A program made the position numbers and the translations under genes. Shown in pieces: positions 23,106 to 35,269 of a stretch of DNA of 64,000 bases. The notes below the pieces were generated by a model that had not been told where the DNA came from, searched no databases, and saw nothing but the letters and a program-made list of their open reading frames with translations. Numbering within the stretch: the stretch's first letter is position 1; each line of letters starts with the position of its first letter. The stretch covers positions 248,661 through 312,660 of the forward strand of contig WTPW01000185.1 of NCBI GenBank assembly GCA_009809945.1, read 5' to 3'. The stretch is from Gigaspora margarita (taxonomy: Eukaryota; Glomeromycota; Glomeromycetes; Diversisporales; Gigasporaceae).

Positions 23106-24485
23106 ATTGAGCTCAATAGGATAATGAGCATGTTCTGCAACAAAATAAATTGATTTATTGCAGGTTGTGCTTTTTAATTAAAGTTTCGTCTTAAATTTAT
23201 GTTCCCATAATAAGGCATGGGCAAAATGCTATTAATTGTTTAGAGTTTATTTTCATTTATAATTCTTATCTAATTTTTGATATAAGAAAAATCTTGTGCT
23301 TGTGCTTCGCTTTAAATGCCCTTCTTGATAAGGTAAATCTAATTTTGCTTTGATAATCTCAATCGGTTAGCATTACTCTTAAATTAATTGCCAAAATTGG
23401 ATAGCTGCTAGTAATAAGCAAGATATTGCATATTATAGCATTTATGATATTTATATTAAAATAATAACTTCTTTACGCCATGTGGCTATAGTTTTTTTTA
23501 TAATATTTTAGACTTAGTTTTTTGATTAAAAATAGTTTAAATTAGGTATTAACGACTCATTTCTGATTTTCTTATATGAGAGGTTATTCAAAAAAAGCAA
23601 CTAAAATTAGGGTATTGTTATTTGAGAGTTAAAAAATAGATGACTAACTATTGTGGATAAAGCTGCTTTCCTATATTTATCGCTAGTGCTATAAAACAGG
23701 TTTGAATATTTGTTTCTTGCATGGTCAATCTTTCTTTTGTTTTATATGCATTATTAGTTTTATAGCAGAAATAAATACATCTAAGATAAAATAATATGCT
23801 TTATATAACTTTATCATTGGCACTTTTTAAAAAATATGATTTAATTTAGATCTGTAAATAGATATCTAAGCAACTAATACAATGAAAATGAATTGACATA
23901 TTATTGCATTTATTTTTGTGATATCACATGATTTTTGATTTTACTTCTGTTAATATACTGTTGTAACTTAAAATACTATTCTTCAATTGTGTTTCTAGAT
24001 GCTTTTAAATTAAAGATACTTGTTTTAATTTTATTTATATTGTAACCGAACTATAGCTGTCAACTTTAACAGTACATATATATAAAGTGTTGATTATGGC
24101 CAAATCCAACTATCCCAAATCAATATTAGTTAAAAAGGGCTGAATCAATAATAAAAAAAGGTTAATCATGCATTAGAACTTCTAGAACCTCATAAAATTA
24201 ATTATGTTCTAACTCAATTTACCCTATTATCTAATTAGATAATTGCTGGTTCAAATCAAATATTGTAGGATCAATTTTAAAATTATAAAGCCTTCTTAGA
24301 TAGAAAAATTTTCTTATATATATACTTATTATATTAAATCATAATTGAAATATTCTTGTCTAATATATTAGACATATTAATATAAAGATATAAAAGTTTG
24401 TTAGATTTTGAATAATGACCAAATTTCTACCTTCTTTTTTAAATAAATTTCAAAAAAACTCTTACTGCAAATTCTTAATAAATCA
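23106..24485. other. No gene seen
   Basis: Almost 1.4 kb of AT-rich DNA without supported coding text or repeats. Confidence 0.45.
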
Positions 24486-25480
24486 CATCATAAAATTGCT
24501 ATAAATTATATAAAAACTCGAGAAAAAGCTAGAAAAAGAAAACAATGTGAACATAAAGCATCTAATCTTAAGAATCCTCCAATTAAAAAATTACAAAATA
24601 TTAGATCTTAACAATGTATAGCTAGATATCGACAAGATCTGATCTATATTAGTATGTCAAATAACTTATGAAACAAACTTCAAAAGGTACAAAAGACCAA
24701 GATTGATTATCAATACAAAAATTTAAACATTTCTTTTTATGTTTCAGAATGGATCATGAATTTGAAATGGTGCTTGAGCAGCATGCAATATGGCTTCAAC
24801 TTATAAGTCCTAAAATATCAAAAAATGCATTAGCTAAATTTTAACCTTAATAAGTTATGTGAATTACCTTGTGCTATTTGTTCAGGACTTTATAATTATA
24901 ATAATTATAAAATAATTTCTGTACAAGATATTGATATTTCTCTGCAATTGATCTTCTAGACCTGTCATTTGAAATAGATTTTAATTATAATCATCCTTAT
25001 ATTGATAATAGTGAAATTAAGTTCTTTTTGATCAATCTGGGTTTATTTTTTATCTATATATCAGATTAATAATACCTCAATGGATCCTAACAATCTCTTT
25101 TATCTACAAATTGTAATTCTTGTTATAATTTCTTGAAAAACTATAAGACACACTTTGATTTTTAGCCAATAATATGTGAATTGGTTCTATGCCATTATAT
25201 CTTTAATGATTAACTATTCTAGAACAGATTATTATTTTAATTGAATATCTGTGTATGAATTGTTCAACTATCGAAAAAAGGTATACTTATCATAAACTCA
25301 AAGGACATGTAATAACATTACTCCAAAATCCATAATCATTAACACATATATTATCTTTGCTAATATATTGCCTTTCGGAATATTTAAAAGTGGTTTTTGT
25401 TGGTAAAGGTTCCCCTACTCATCAGTTAAAAAAGGTGCTTCAAGTTCAAAAAAGCAAAATAATAACTGCACTTCAATGAC

Positions 25481-25781
25481 AGGACCCTAGACATCTAGTA
25501 AAGAGGTCATACTTGAAATTTTTTAGCAAAAACACCTAAAATTTAAAAAGCAAAAAACCAGTTTTTGGCAATTATTTTGGCATCCAGTAGTCCAATTTGA
25601 ATGAACTTTTTTTAAAAAAATGAAGCTCTCAGTGAGGCGCATCTAACAAAAAAAAAGTTTATTCAATTCTGATCACTGGATTAGAAGTTATTAAAGTAAA
25701 TAGACTTTGTCATTTTTAGCAAATTAGGCCAAAATTGGCCAAAATCCAGTTATGACCTATATGAGAGATGTCCAGGATCCT
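25481..25781. mobile_element. Short TIR element (AGGACCCTRGACATCT family), 301 bp
   Basis: The ends AGGACCCTAGACATCT and, reverse-complemented, AGGATCCTGGACATCT are flanked by TCAATGAC (25473-25480) and TTAATGAC (25782-25789), an 8-bp duplication with one mismatch. It splits the Helitron text, which resumes right after it. AATTTGCTAAA-like words near the ends link it to the 2.3-kb element at 11269. Its middle carries the CCAGTAGTCCAATTTGAATGA module discussed in the findings. Confidence 0.85.
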
Positions 25782-27604
25782 TTAATGACTTTTTGAACAT
25801 AATAAACTATTTAAAAATAACCTTGTAATAGATGAAAATACTTTGAATATTCTACCTGAAGGTGATGTTCTGATCCCTTGCTTATAACTACTACAGTTAT
25901 AGATATTGATTCTCATAAAGCAGAACATTATACTGGCTATACTTTTTATGACTCATCTAATTACAATTCTAATAGTAAGAGTGATGATAATAATAAAGTA
26001 TCTGAAAATGATGATCAGGGTTTAAAGAATTTAAAAAAATAATTTTATTAAAAAAATTTTTTTACCAGTTTAAAAAATTTTATTAATAATAATTCACTTG
26101 ATAGTACATATGAACTTAGACCATCTGGAATATTGTATATAGATGATGTACCAATACTAGAAAAGAACTTACTTTATTTTCTTTTCAAAAATGAGATAAT
26201 AAATCAAATTTACAATCTAATAAACAAATAATCTTGAATCAAGATAATAAATCACATATAATATGCATACTCTATAAAACAATACTCTAAATGAATATAA
26301 AGATCAAACTCTCTTTCCTGCAGGGTTTCCAATTCTTTATCCATATGGAGTTGGAGGTTATGAAGGCATGCCAACACATATATTTTTAAAAAAATATACT
26401 AATTACCTAATGCAATATGTGATTCCAAGTTTAGACAATACAGATCATTTTCTTTTGTCCTCTTTGATATTTTACAATATCATGAAGTGTTATCAGAATC
26501 TTATAACTTAACTAGAAATAAAAATTTTGAATGTTTAGCAAAATTAATTTCTATACTAAAACTATATGACATAACACTAGCTCTTGAACAAGAACAAAAT
26601 AAGCAAAAAATATCTAACCTAGCAATTAATAAATTTCCTAGAATTATAAATACTGTTAGTTCAAAATTAATAGCCTCTTATCAATCATGTGCTCATATGC
26701 ACAATGAAATACAAGCTATTATTATTTATAATAGCACTCCTACTTTATTCATAATAGTTAATCCTATTGACCTCCATAGTTCTATTGTTATAATGTATGC
26801 TGAAAATGAAGTAGACCCTGAAAAGCTTACCCCTAAAAATTTTTCAAAAGCTACTGAACACTCTCACATTGCTTATCTGAATCATTTTGTCATTGCAAAA
26901 TATTTTGACATAATTATACAACAAATCATAAATGCTTTATTAGGATATAATAAAAAAAAATAGTGGTATATTTGGTACAATAAAAAATTATTATGAAGAT
27001 GTTGAATATCAAGATTAGGGCATCTCCTTATTGTTGCATGCTCATTTGGCTGCATGGTGCACTTAATTCTATTATTTTGCATAATAAAATTAAAGAAGAT
27101 GTTGAATTCTATCAACATTTGCTACATTATGTTAGTAATATTGTTAGAGAAAATATCAGCTATTTGCTTCCAGAAGGTGAAGTTTTAACAGATGAAATAC
27201 TTAAGCCTGAATATACTATACCAAAAACATTTATTGAAAAATGAATACATCCATTTTTTATGCCTATACCTGATCCCAATTTATCTAACTTTGAAGAAAA
27301 TTTAAAAAAGACTTACTTGCTATTACCAAATGTACACTTTTTTATTGCTATAATAAGTTCTGTAAAAAATATATTTGTGGCTTACAAAAGCAATGCAGAT
27401 TCAACTTTCTATGAGAATTAGTAAATCCACTTGGGATAATCTTTTCTGAACAAGGCAATATTGCCATTTAGTGTACTAATGCCTTTATAAACAATTATTA
27501 CCCTTATATAACTGTAGCATGTAGAGGAAATAATGATATTAAATTTATTGCAATCTGTAAATTAGCTTTAGCTTATGTTTACTATATAACTAATTATATT
27601 ACTA

Positions 27605-28097
27605 CTGTTTATTCCCAAAAATAAACTACCTTTTTTGGGCCAAAAATTACATGAAAAATAAGAAGTAGCTTATTTTCGAATTGTTGAATTTTTGAAAAAT
27701 GTACTAATGAAAGTTGTCCAAATGACTTAAAATTTTTATTGTAAGTGTATTTTTGTGTCCTGAACAACTTTACTTAATGAGGACCCCGAAATATACAAAG
27801 ATAGGTCAGGTTAATTATAGGGTTACTAAAAAAGAAAAGATCTACAGAAAAAACTTCAAAAATAAGCAAAAAATTACTATAAATAGAAAATATCTGCATA
27901 AAAAACCTCAAAAATAAGCAAACTCATACCTGACCTATCTTTGTATATTTCAGGGTCCTACTTAATGGCACTTTGAGGTTTACTTAGTAAAATTTGGACT
28001 TTTATATGTAGCAACTGTTAATGCATTTTTTGAGATCTTTGAAAAAATCAGGAGGGTAGCTTATTTTCGGAGTAGCTTATTTTTTGGGGATATATAG
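27605..28097. mobile_element. Mariner-like foldback element, copy B
   Basis: It is flanked by TA (27603-27604, 28098-28099). Left end CTGTTTATTCCCAAAAATAA and right reverse complement CTATATATCCCCAAAAAATA both run into a CTACC/GCTACT block. It is inserted in the Helitron relic and itself contains the AGGACCCC element at 27780-27959. Confidence 0.82.
27780..27959. mobile_element. AGGACCCC-family MITE, copy 1 (180 bp)
   Basis: It starts AGGACCCCGAAATATACAAA and ends with nearly the reverse complement (terminal repeat about 32 bp through AGATAGGTCAGGT). It is flanked by a perfect 8-bp duplication, ACTTAATG (27772-27779, 27960-27967). It sits in the mariner-like element, which sits in the Helitron relic: a three-layer nest. 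Other copies are at 29515, 46449 and 50195. Confidence 0.93.
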
Positions 28098-28436
28098 TAA
28101 ATTAGATCTAAGCACATAGTTCTTTTTTATATGCACCTCTACTATACAGTCATTTTTAACAAAAGTATTAGATAAAGCATTAATAGATCTTATAAATAAA
28201 TTTTATAAGCTTGTAACAAAATGTCTTAATAAGATAGTAGATCAAGCTAAACACAGGTTTCTGCCTATTTGTTAGGTATTGATAATCATTATACCACTAA
28301 TAAGTTTGTATCAATCCATCTTCAATCTTTTGAGAATTATCTTACAAAGGAGTGGAAAAGATATATTCAGATCTTTGATGAAGATCTGGATGAATTTGAA
28401 GACTATTTTGATATTAATCTTTTATCTTCAAAATGT

Positions 28437-28862
28437 CGACCGTAATCAGACAATTTGGCTTTTGATTGGATAACTCAGAGCACGTGCACATTATATCATT
28501 TTGAATAACCGTAATCAGGCAATTTGGCTTTTGATTGGATAACTCAGGGCACGTGCACATTGTGTCATTTTGAATAACCATAATCTGCCGTTTTGCGCAA
28601 AATCTACGGACAGTACTTAGGGACAGTGCAATCACATGATATTATATAAAATCGATCTACACTAACCCTAACTAACCAATCACAACACAATCACATGAGT
28701 TTGCACTGTCCATAAGCACTGTCCGTAGATTTCCTGGCCATTTTGTCTAATTAGATTACTAAGGGCACATGCATATTATGTCATTTTGATGTAATCTATA
28801 TAACCGTAATTTACTAATTTTTCTTTTGATTGGATGACTTGGGGCACATGCAAATTATGTCA
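28437..28862. repeat. Tandem repeat, unit about 70 bp
   Basis: Four units of the form CCGTAATCAGRCAATTTGGC, then TTTTGATTGGATAACT and GGCACGTGCACATTATGTCA, begin at about 28439 and 28508. The third is split by the MITE at 28596-28736, and the last begins at about 28804. The array starts exactly where Helitron text stops. Confidence 0.85.
28596..28736. mobile_element. Small hAT-like MITE, 141 bp
   Basis: Left end CGCAAAATCTACGGACAG and right reverse complement CAGGAAATCTACGGACAG form the inverted repeat. Further in, GTGCAATCACATGA pairs with TCATGTGA..TGCAC. The flanks are GCCGTTTTG and GCCATTTTG, an 8-9 bp duplication with one mismatch. The CAGG end and duplication length suggest hAT. It splits a unit of the tandem repeat. 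Confidence 0.75.
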
Positions 28863-29215
28863 TTCTGATGTCTATATACCTAAACCAAGTTAGTAGTAAG
28901 AAAACTATGATCATTATGTTAATATGTTAATAGTGACAACGACGTTTAAATATTTTTAATTGGTCAACTTCAGAAAATGTGACCAGTGTAGTGGGAAAAT
29001 TTATTTTTTATATATGTACATACCTACGTACAGTTAACGACAAAGTAAACTTACCTATTTTATCTATCTACGTAATATAATTTAACTTACTATATACTTT
29101 AATATTTTTATTGGCTGCATACAATAACATAATCGAATTGTGGAAAAATTTTTGGTCAGCCTATAATGATTCCTATTTAAACCTGAAATTATTGCAATAT
29201 TTGTAGTTCACTTTA
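28863..29215. other. No gene seen
   Basis: Spacer with a CTACGTAC-like word run at about 29020-29075 and nothing else that I can support. Confidence 0.45.
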
Positions 29216-29219
29216 AGCA

Positions 29220-30307
29220 AAAGAATAAATAATTAGGCCACGCAAAGTTGATTTCTCATAAAAATATAAAAATGCTATCTAAACCATTTTGCATTACATG
29301 GAATCTAAAAACATCAGTCAGTCGCTCAAATTTTTTTTTTTTTTTTAATTTACTATAATTTACTATAAATTAATAGAATAATGTTCACATCTAAAAATAG
29401 ACCACAAGATGTTGATTTTTCATTTTGTATTACATGAAATCTTAAAACTTCAGTCAGTCGTTTAGATTTTTTTGTTTTTTGCTTTACCGTAAATTAATAG
29501 ATTAATGTTCACATAGGACCCCGAAATATACATAGATAGGTCAGGTTAATTATAGGGTTACTAAAAAAGGAAAGATCTGCAGAAAAAACTTCAAAAATAA
29601 GCAAAAAAATTACTATAAATAGAAAAGATCTGCATAAAAAACCTCAAAAATAAGCAAACTCATACCTGACCTATCTATGTATATTTCGGGGTCCTGTTCA
29701 CATCTATTAGGCCACGAAAAGTTGATTTTTCGTTTTTACATTACATGTAATTTGAAACTTCAATTGGTCAGATTTTTTTCTTTTTTATCATTTATTTTTT
29801 GTAATTTACTATAAATTAATGGAATAATATCACATCTAAGATTAAGCCACGCAAAATTGATTTTTCATAGTGCATTATATAGAATCTGAAAATTTTGTTA
29901 ATCAGTCAGTTTTTTTTAATTTTTTTTCAATTTACTGTAAATTAATAAATAATATTCGCACCTAAAATTAGGCCACAAAAAGTTGATTATTCATTTTGCA
30001 TTATATGGAATCTGAAAACTTCAGTCAGTCAATCAGATTTTTTTTAATTTACTGTAATTAATTAATACACAAAACTGTTTTTTAGTTTTGCATTACGTAG
30101 AAACAGAAAATTTAGTCAGTCGGACAGATTTATTTTTTATTTTTTATTTTTTTTACCTTACTGCAAATTAATAGAATAATAATCACATTTAAGATTAAGC
30201 CACAGAAGGTTGATTTTTCGTTTATCATTACATAGAATCTAAAAACTTCAGTTGATCATATAATAATATTAACATCTAAAATTATGGCTCGCAAAATTGA
30301 TTTTTCA

Positions 30308-30311
<4 letters not shown>
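29220..30311. repeat. Satellite array (GGCCACGCAAAGTTGAT unit), left part
   Basis: Tandem units of roughly 110-160 bases contain GGCCACGCAAAGTTGATTTT, TTACATGGAATCTGAAAACT, TCAGTCAGTCAGATTTTT and TTTACTGTAAATTAATAGA. Units begin at about 29236, 29398, 29708, 29845, 29972, 30060, 30196 and 30283. The array is interrupted by a MITE (29515-29695) and then by the LINE. It resumes at 35634. Two stray units lie at 62790. Confidence 0.9.
29515..29695. mobile_element. AGGACCCC-family MITE, copy 2 (181 bp)
   Basis: Ends AGGACCCCGAAATATACATA / TATGTATATTTCGGGGTCCT are fully complementary, with the perfect 8-bp duplication GTTCACAT at 29507-29514 and 29696-29703. It is inserted in a satellite unit. The near-identical arms make it the youngest-looking copy of the family here. 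Confidence 0.95.
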
Positions 30312-30337
<26 letters not shown>

Positions 30338-30338
<1 letters not shown>

Positions 30339-30359
30339 CCCAAATAATAATTATTGGGG
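30338..30359 (-). other. LINE 3' stem-loop
   Basis: CCCCAATAATTATTATTTGGGG on the transcript strand can pair CCCCAA with TTGGGG around an AT-rich loop. It lies directly before the poly(A). Such hairpins next to the tail serve as reverse transcriptase recognition sites in some LINEs; that role here is inference. Confidence 0.6.
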
Positions 30360-30700
30360 ACGTCAAATGACGCACTTTATTAAACTAAATTTATTTACAA
30401 ATTATTATATACAATTAGTTTCAGAACTATTAGCACTATATACACTCTTTAAAAAGTCTAATTCTTTCCTTTTGAGTAGGCAACTTTTCAATGCTAAGTT
30501 TATTTCTTTTGTGACTCTAGACTTCCATATGAACTGCACTGCTGGTTCTGGCATTGTACCATTACTCCACTTCTTGTTTGTAAACCAAACCCAGATTTCA
30601 TATATTACTATAATGTGTAACCAGATAAATGACTTGTGCGATTTGGTTGTTTTAGCATTAGAAGCTGTAAATACTTCTTCCATTGTGGTCGGAGGGACTA

Positions 30701-33700
30701 CTACTTGTGAGGGATCAAACATGTTATATATGCAAGTTCCCATATCTTACGACTAACTCGGCAGTCTATAGCAAAATGCTCTATTGTCTGTGTTTCATTT
30801 GGGCACCATGGGCAGTCACGCGAGATTGATGAGTCCATGTACCCTAGTCTTGTACCCAAGGGGAGTGCCTTATGTAACAACCTCCAAAAGATGTCTTTTT
30901 TATTATTTGAGACCCATTTTATCAGTGACCACGCCCAATTTTCTTTTCTATCAGATTCACTAAAAAAGTTGGTTTGTGTAAGGGTACTGGAGATGGATAG
31001 CTTTTTGAGATAGTTTGTGGCATTCACTATTGTTAAATTTTTAGCAGAATCTCCTATAATATTGAGGTCTTCAAGGTTCCAGGGCCAATTTTTGCTGTTT
31101 TCAGATATTTTTCCTTTTAGTCTTTTCCAGGCTGTGACATATGGTTTCCATTCACAAGGCCAGCCTTTTAACCTAATTGGTAAAGTAGAAAGGGCTTCTT
31201 GTACTGTTTTTTTTCGTCTTTTAAGTAGAGCAGCTTCTATTTTTAGCCTTTCATTTGTTGCCCAGAAATTCTTACCAGACAAGAGTTTTAACCAAACTGT
31301 TATTAATCTTGCATCAATCATATCTGGCAGAACCGGAGCATTTAGTCCATTATTTTCCTATATTTGTTGGTAAATTGCATATCTTGGGAGCAGCTTTGAC
31401 TTGTCTTTTATCCAGTAGATCATTATGTCATTGATTTTACCTAGCTGTTTCCTGTTTGAAGGGAGTATATAGGAAGCAAACCATATTCTCGATAACAGGA
31501 GTGACTTTGCAATCAAAATTCTGCCCTTAAATGAGAGCCCTCTCCTTTTCATATTTTCTGTTAGCTTTTTCAGTTTTGTAGTAATATCATCCCANAAAGT
31601 TTTTCTTGTTTGTCCTTTATNGTTNACCTCAAATCCCAGGATTCTGATTNACCCATTTTCCTCTATTTTATCNAAGCTTTCCTCTCCTNGTAGTGTTGTC
31701 TGGCTTGCTTTTTCTGTTAAAGGTAACAACTTGGATTTTTCTTTGTTCACTCTTGCATTTGCTGCTGCCTCATATTTTATTAAGAGGTTTCTCAAAGTAT
31801 TCCAATCTTCAACTGAACCTAGTCCCACTGTTAAATCATCAGCATAGGCTGTGACTTTAAATCTTGCATAGCTTGTTGGTACGGCATTTATTTTATGTTT
31901 CATTAGTCTTAGGAGAGGTTCGAAAGCTACAATATAAAGTAAAGGAGAGAAAGGGTCTCCTTGCCTGACTCCTCTTCTGATCTTAAATGTGGTGGAAAGC
32001 AAACCTGCATCTGTTATATGTGCTACTAAGTTTCCAAATAGGCTCCTAATGAGTTCTATAAAAACTAAGCTAAAGCCCAATTTCTCTAGTACCCGTATTA
32101 GGTAGTTATGATTTACTCTATCAAAGGCCTTTTTTTGGTCTAAAAAGAGGAGCCAGGCTGTATTGCACTGATTTTCTTGGCTTCTCATAGTGCTTATAAT
32201 GTCCAAGGCTGCATCTACAATTGACTGGTCCTTTACAAACCCTGCTTGATGTTCACCTATAATATCCTTGCAAATATTGTTGAATCTGTCTGCCACAATT
32301 TTTATAAAGATTTTGGCATCTGCATTTACTAGTGAAATAGGTCTCCAATTACTAATATTTTCAAGAGCTTCACTCTTTTTTGGAAGCAAAGTAATTACTG
32401 ATTTTCGCCATAAGTCTGGGATTCTACCCGAGCTTAGTGCATTGTTAAAACATTTTTGAGAATTGGAGAAACTTCATCACGAAAAGTCTTATAAAATTCA
32501 TATGTTAATCCATCTAAGCCTGGTGCTTTATAATTTGGAAGTCTATCAATTGTATCCGTAATTTCCTGTAAGCTAATTTCTTTAATTAGAGCCTTATTTT
32601 GTTGTTGTGACACTGATGGAAGATCATCTGTAAGGGCCTCNATTGCTNCTATGTCTACTGGTTCATNCTGGTATAATGCCTCAAATTGATTCCTTATATA
32701 TTGTAAGATTTCTGACCTGTCATTTGAAGCTGGTGATGCCAGGTTTCTAACTATATTTGTTGCTTCTTGTGATATTCGCATCTTGTACCATTCAAAGAAA
32801 TATTTTGTTGATTTTTCCCCTTCTTCTAACCATTTGATATTTGATCTTAATTGCCATTTTTTTGTCAGAAGTTTTAATTCATCCTGCAGCTCTAAGTTCA
32901 ATTGTTCTACTACAATACTCAGATCCATGAGTTGGGGTTTCTAGCCATTTTGTTATTTAGTTCTGTTATTCTCTTGTGAATTTTTTGTATATGAGTTTCT
33001 GGAGTGGTAGGTGGCTTACAAGCTCTGAAGATTGATTGACATCTGACCTTATAGTAATTCCAGTCTGAAGTTGCTTCCATATGTTTAAGATCATCTTTTA
33101 TTTCTTTTGATATAAATGTATTGTCTAACATATGTGGATTGAGCTTCCATAATGTGGGCTTGGGTGTTTCATGGTTTCGATATAATGAACACCAAACTAG
33201 AAGATAGTCTGAATTTCCAAACTTAGTCTCTGATTTTTTGCACATCTGTATATAATCATTATCAAGGAAAATATAGTCTAACCTTGTGGCCATAGAGTGC
33301 CCATTTTTAACTGTTTGGTGATAGATAATAAAGGGTTTAGTATTACTCATATTTGCTGTATCTGTGAAGCCCTTCATTAGTTCAGCTAACTTGTTTCTAG
33401 TTGGATCATAGTGGCTTTGCGATTGACTAATTCTGTCAACTATTGGGTTCAGATTTGTATTAAAATCACCTGCTACAATATTAATCGCATTAATATCTAT
33501 ACTAGGTGCCCACTCTTCTAAAAAATTACATCTATCTACAATATTTGGAGGAGCATAGACATTTGTAGCTTGAAATGTTAAATGCTTTAGTTGAAAATTG
33601 ACTTTTATTACTCTTCCATTATGTGAAATTTGTTGATTATTAAAACTTATTCTTCTATTTCCTGTTAAAATAGCTGCCTTTGAGGACCATATTGAATCTA

Positions 33701-33878
33701 GGTACCATTGACTTTTAAGATAGTTTTGCATAGAAGTATCATTTAAATTGGTTTNTTGAATAAAAATAANATCTATATTATATGATTTAAGGAGAGTTAG
33801 TGTTTCGTTACATTTGTTTCTATTTTTAAGTCCTTTAACGTTCAGTGTTGTGACTGTAATTATGTGTTCTTCTCTCAT
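30701..33878 (-). pseudogene. LINE ORF2: endonuclease, reverse transcriptase, zf-RVT
   Basis: The first piece (33878-32919, 319 codons) is the AP-like endonuclease: TLNVKGLKNRNKCNETL, VYAPPN, GDFNTNLNPIVDR and TRLDYIFLD. The usual SDH near its end reads SDY, so a catalytic His is missing. The second piece (32928-32434) contains the start of the reverse transcriptase, PNYKAPGLDGLTYEFYKTF. The third (32389-31358) has FLDQKKAFDRVNH, RRGVRQGDPFSPLLY and the catalytic YADDLTVG. The last (31321-30701) has the CPWCPNETQTIEHFAIDC zinc finger (zf-RVT). Frame changes separate the four pieces, and N bases near 31600-31690 and 32640-32670 leave the sequence uncertain. The start ATG overlaps the ORF1 stop as TAATG, a stop-start arrangement known in some LINEs to allow re-initiation. 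Confidence 0.92.
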
Positions 33879-35269
33879 TATTGTAAAGTTTTAGATTTTT
33901 TGTATGGTCCTGAGTGTTCTCTTTTATCTTTCTTGATATTATTACTTTTTTTCTTTTTTTTGNTATGNGTGACCTCAGTAAATTCATCATCCTCCCTTGA
34001 CTGTATTATATCTTCATTCCCACTATTTATTGGGTTTGGCTGATCATGTGATATATTATTTACTTTCCAAGCACTCTCTCTATTATTTGCCATTAGGTTA
34101 ACTAGAGCGATATTTCCTTTGTTTGAAGCCAATGATAATGTAATGGAGGGTTCTACATTAACAGACATCTCTACTCTTTCTGTGTATGAGCTTGAATGTA
34201 CTTCCTCTGTTTCTGGTAGGTTTGCTACATCATTCATTTGGATGTCCTGCTCAACTACTTCTGTTTCCTGTACTGTGGGCTCCTGGTTGTTATTATTTGA
34301 TATATTTTCTGTTTTTTCTGTTTCTATATCTTGTGCTGGTACCGATGTCTCTTCTTTTGTAACTTGCTTATTTTTAAGTTCTTTGAATTCTTTGTATTGT
34401 CTACTTAAATTGTTGGCTTCTTTTAATTGATTGCAGTCTCTTTTTATATGGCCTTCTCTATCACAGAAAAAGCAAAGCTTTGGAGCCTCCTTCCATTNCN
34501 TTACTACCTTTTGGTCCAGAATNTTAATGTATCTTGGAATTCNTTGTGTCAACTNACTGTCCTCTGTGATGTNAAAGATTATAATCCATTGGTCTGACTG
34601 AATTGGNGTTCNTTCATNCAGCANGGGTTTAATTGCCTTGATAGTTCCCACATTCTCAAAAACCTTTTTGATTTCCTCTGTAATTACTTCCTTGTCTGTT
34701 ATTGGAACTCTTCTCAATCTCACTGACAATAATTCTTGGTTAGATCTAGATGAGATATAACCATAGAAGGTCTGTTGAAATATGTCTATGCCTTCTTTTG
34801 CATATTTTCTCATTTTTTGTTCATCAGCAAAAATTATTTCTAGGTACATTCGAGTTCCTCTAACAAAATGTGGTTTGGCCCCAATAAAGACTGCACTCAT
34901 TTTGCTGTAGAGTGTGGACACTATATCATTAATAGAGATTTTATTAAGTTTTTGTATATCAAACATAAGTGCATTATTGTTTTTTGTACTTATGTTAATT
35001 CTGAGGGAGAAGGTGGAATAAGTAGCGTTTCCCCTTGTTAGTTTTGTAAAAAGACCTGACCACGATTTTGTTTCCTTATTGGGTATATCATTTCTGATTT
35101 TCTTATTAGAATCGGATACTGCATCTATGTTTATGTTACTGCTGCCGGTATGCAGATCAGGTGAGGTCACCTCACCTGATCGACCATCACACGAATTGCC
35201 AGAACCTTCCATGTTAAAACCTGTGGAATTTTTCACAGGAGTATCGTCTACTTCGAGCTCTCTCTGCAC
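33878..35269 (-). CDS. LINE ORF1, nucleic-acid-binding protein with CCHC knuckle
   Basis: This 463-codon frame is open throughout. The N-terminal third is Ser/Asn-rich and polar. A middle region (about residues 90-250) resembles the RNA-binding domain found before the zinc knuckle in plant and fungal LINE ORF1 proteins. The single zinc knuckle reads CFFCDREGHIKRDC (Cx2Cx4Hx4C) near residue 270. A Glu/Thr-rich acidic region follows (EETSVPAQDIETEKTENI). The C-terminus is Lys-rich (KKKKKSNNIKKDKREHSG). ORF1 proteins coat the element RNA for retrotransposition. Several N bases between 34498 and 34624 leave residues undefined. Its stop overlaps the ORF2 start. The frame looks intact although ORF2 is broken, which suggests a fairly recent insertion. 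Confidence 0.9.
   Translation of the reverse strand: MQRELEVDDTPVKNSTGFNMEGSGNSCDGRSGEVTSPDLHTGSSNINIDAVSDSNKKIRNDIPNKETKSWSGLFTKLTRGNATYSTFSLRINISTKNNNALMFDIQKLNKISINDIVSTLYSKMSAVFIGAKPHFVRGTRMYLEIIFADEQKMRKYAKEGIDIFQQTFYGYISSRSNQELLSVRLRRVPITDKEVITEEIKKVFENVGTIKAIKPXLXEXXPIQSDQWIIIFXITEDSXLTQXIPRYIXILDQKVVXXWKEAPKLCFFCDREGHIKRDCNQLKEANNLSRQYKEFKELKNKQVTKEETSVPAQDIETEKTENISNNNNQEPTVQETEVVEQDIQMNDVANLPETEEVHSSSYTERVEMSVNVEPSITLSLASNKGNIALVNLMANNRESAWKVNNISHDQPNPINSGNEDIIQSREDDEFTEVXHXKKKKKSNNIKKDKREHSGPYKKSKTLQ

Larger units (their letters stand above)
24490..28440 (+). pseudogene. Helitron RepHel protein relic, N-terminal two thirds
   Basis: Plus-strand text follows the order of a fungal Helitron protein. 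First a basic N-terminus (KTREKARKRKQCEHKASN, near 24510), then LPCAICSGLYNYNNYK (near 24860). The DUF6570-like region (EYLCMNCSTIEKRYTYHKLK and VVFVGKGSPT) lies at 25240-25410. Helitron_like_N follows: PAGFPILYPYGVGGYEG near 26320 and a 158-codon frame (26487-26963) with LFIIVNPIDLHSSIVIMYA. In the HUH motif area (26993-27060) the expected HxH pair reads PYCCML, so the nickase histidines are lost. Text continues through GIDNHYTTNKFVSIHLQSFE to FDEDLDEFEDYFDINLL at 28437. Many stops, frame changes and nested elements make it dead. Confidence 0.82.

Noticed and set aside
29220-30311. CRISPR-like spacing of repeats
   Set aside because: Units are long, diverged, lack unique spacers and lie in a eukaryotic repeat landscape; this is a satellite.
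30367-30756. 129-codon plus-strand frame and 112-codon minus-strand frame
   Set aside because: They overlap the LINE 3' coding end; the minus-strand one is in a different frame from the zinc-finger piece and lacks any motif.
34119-34430. 103-codon plus-strand frame
   Set aside because: It is a shadow of LINE ORF1 on the opposite strand.
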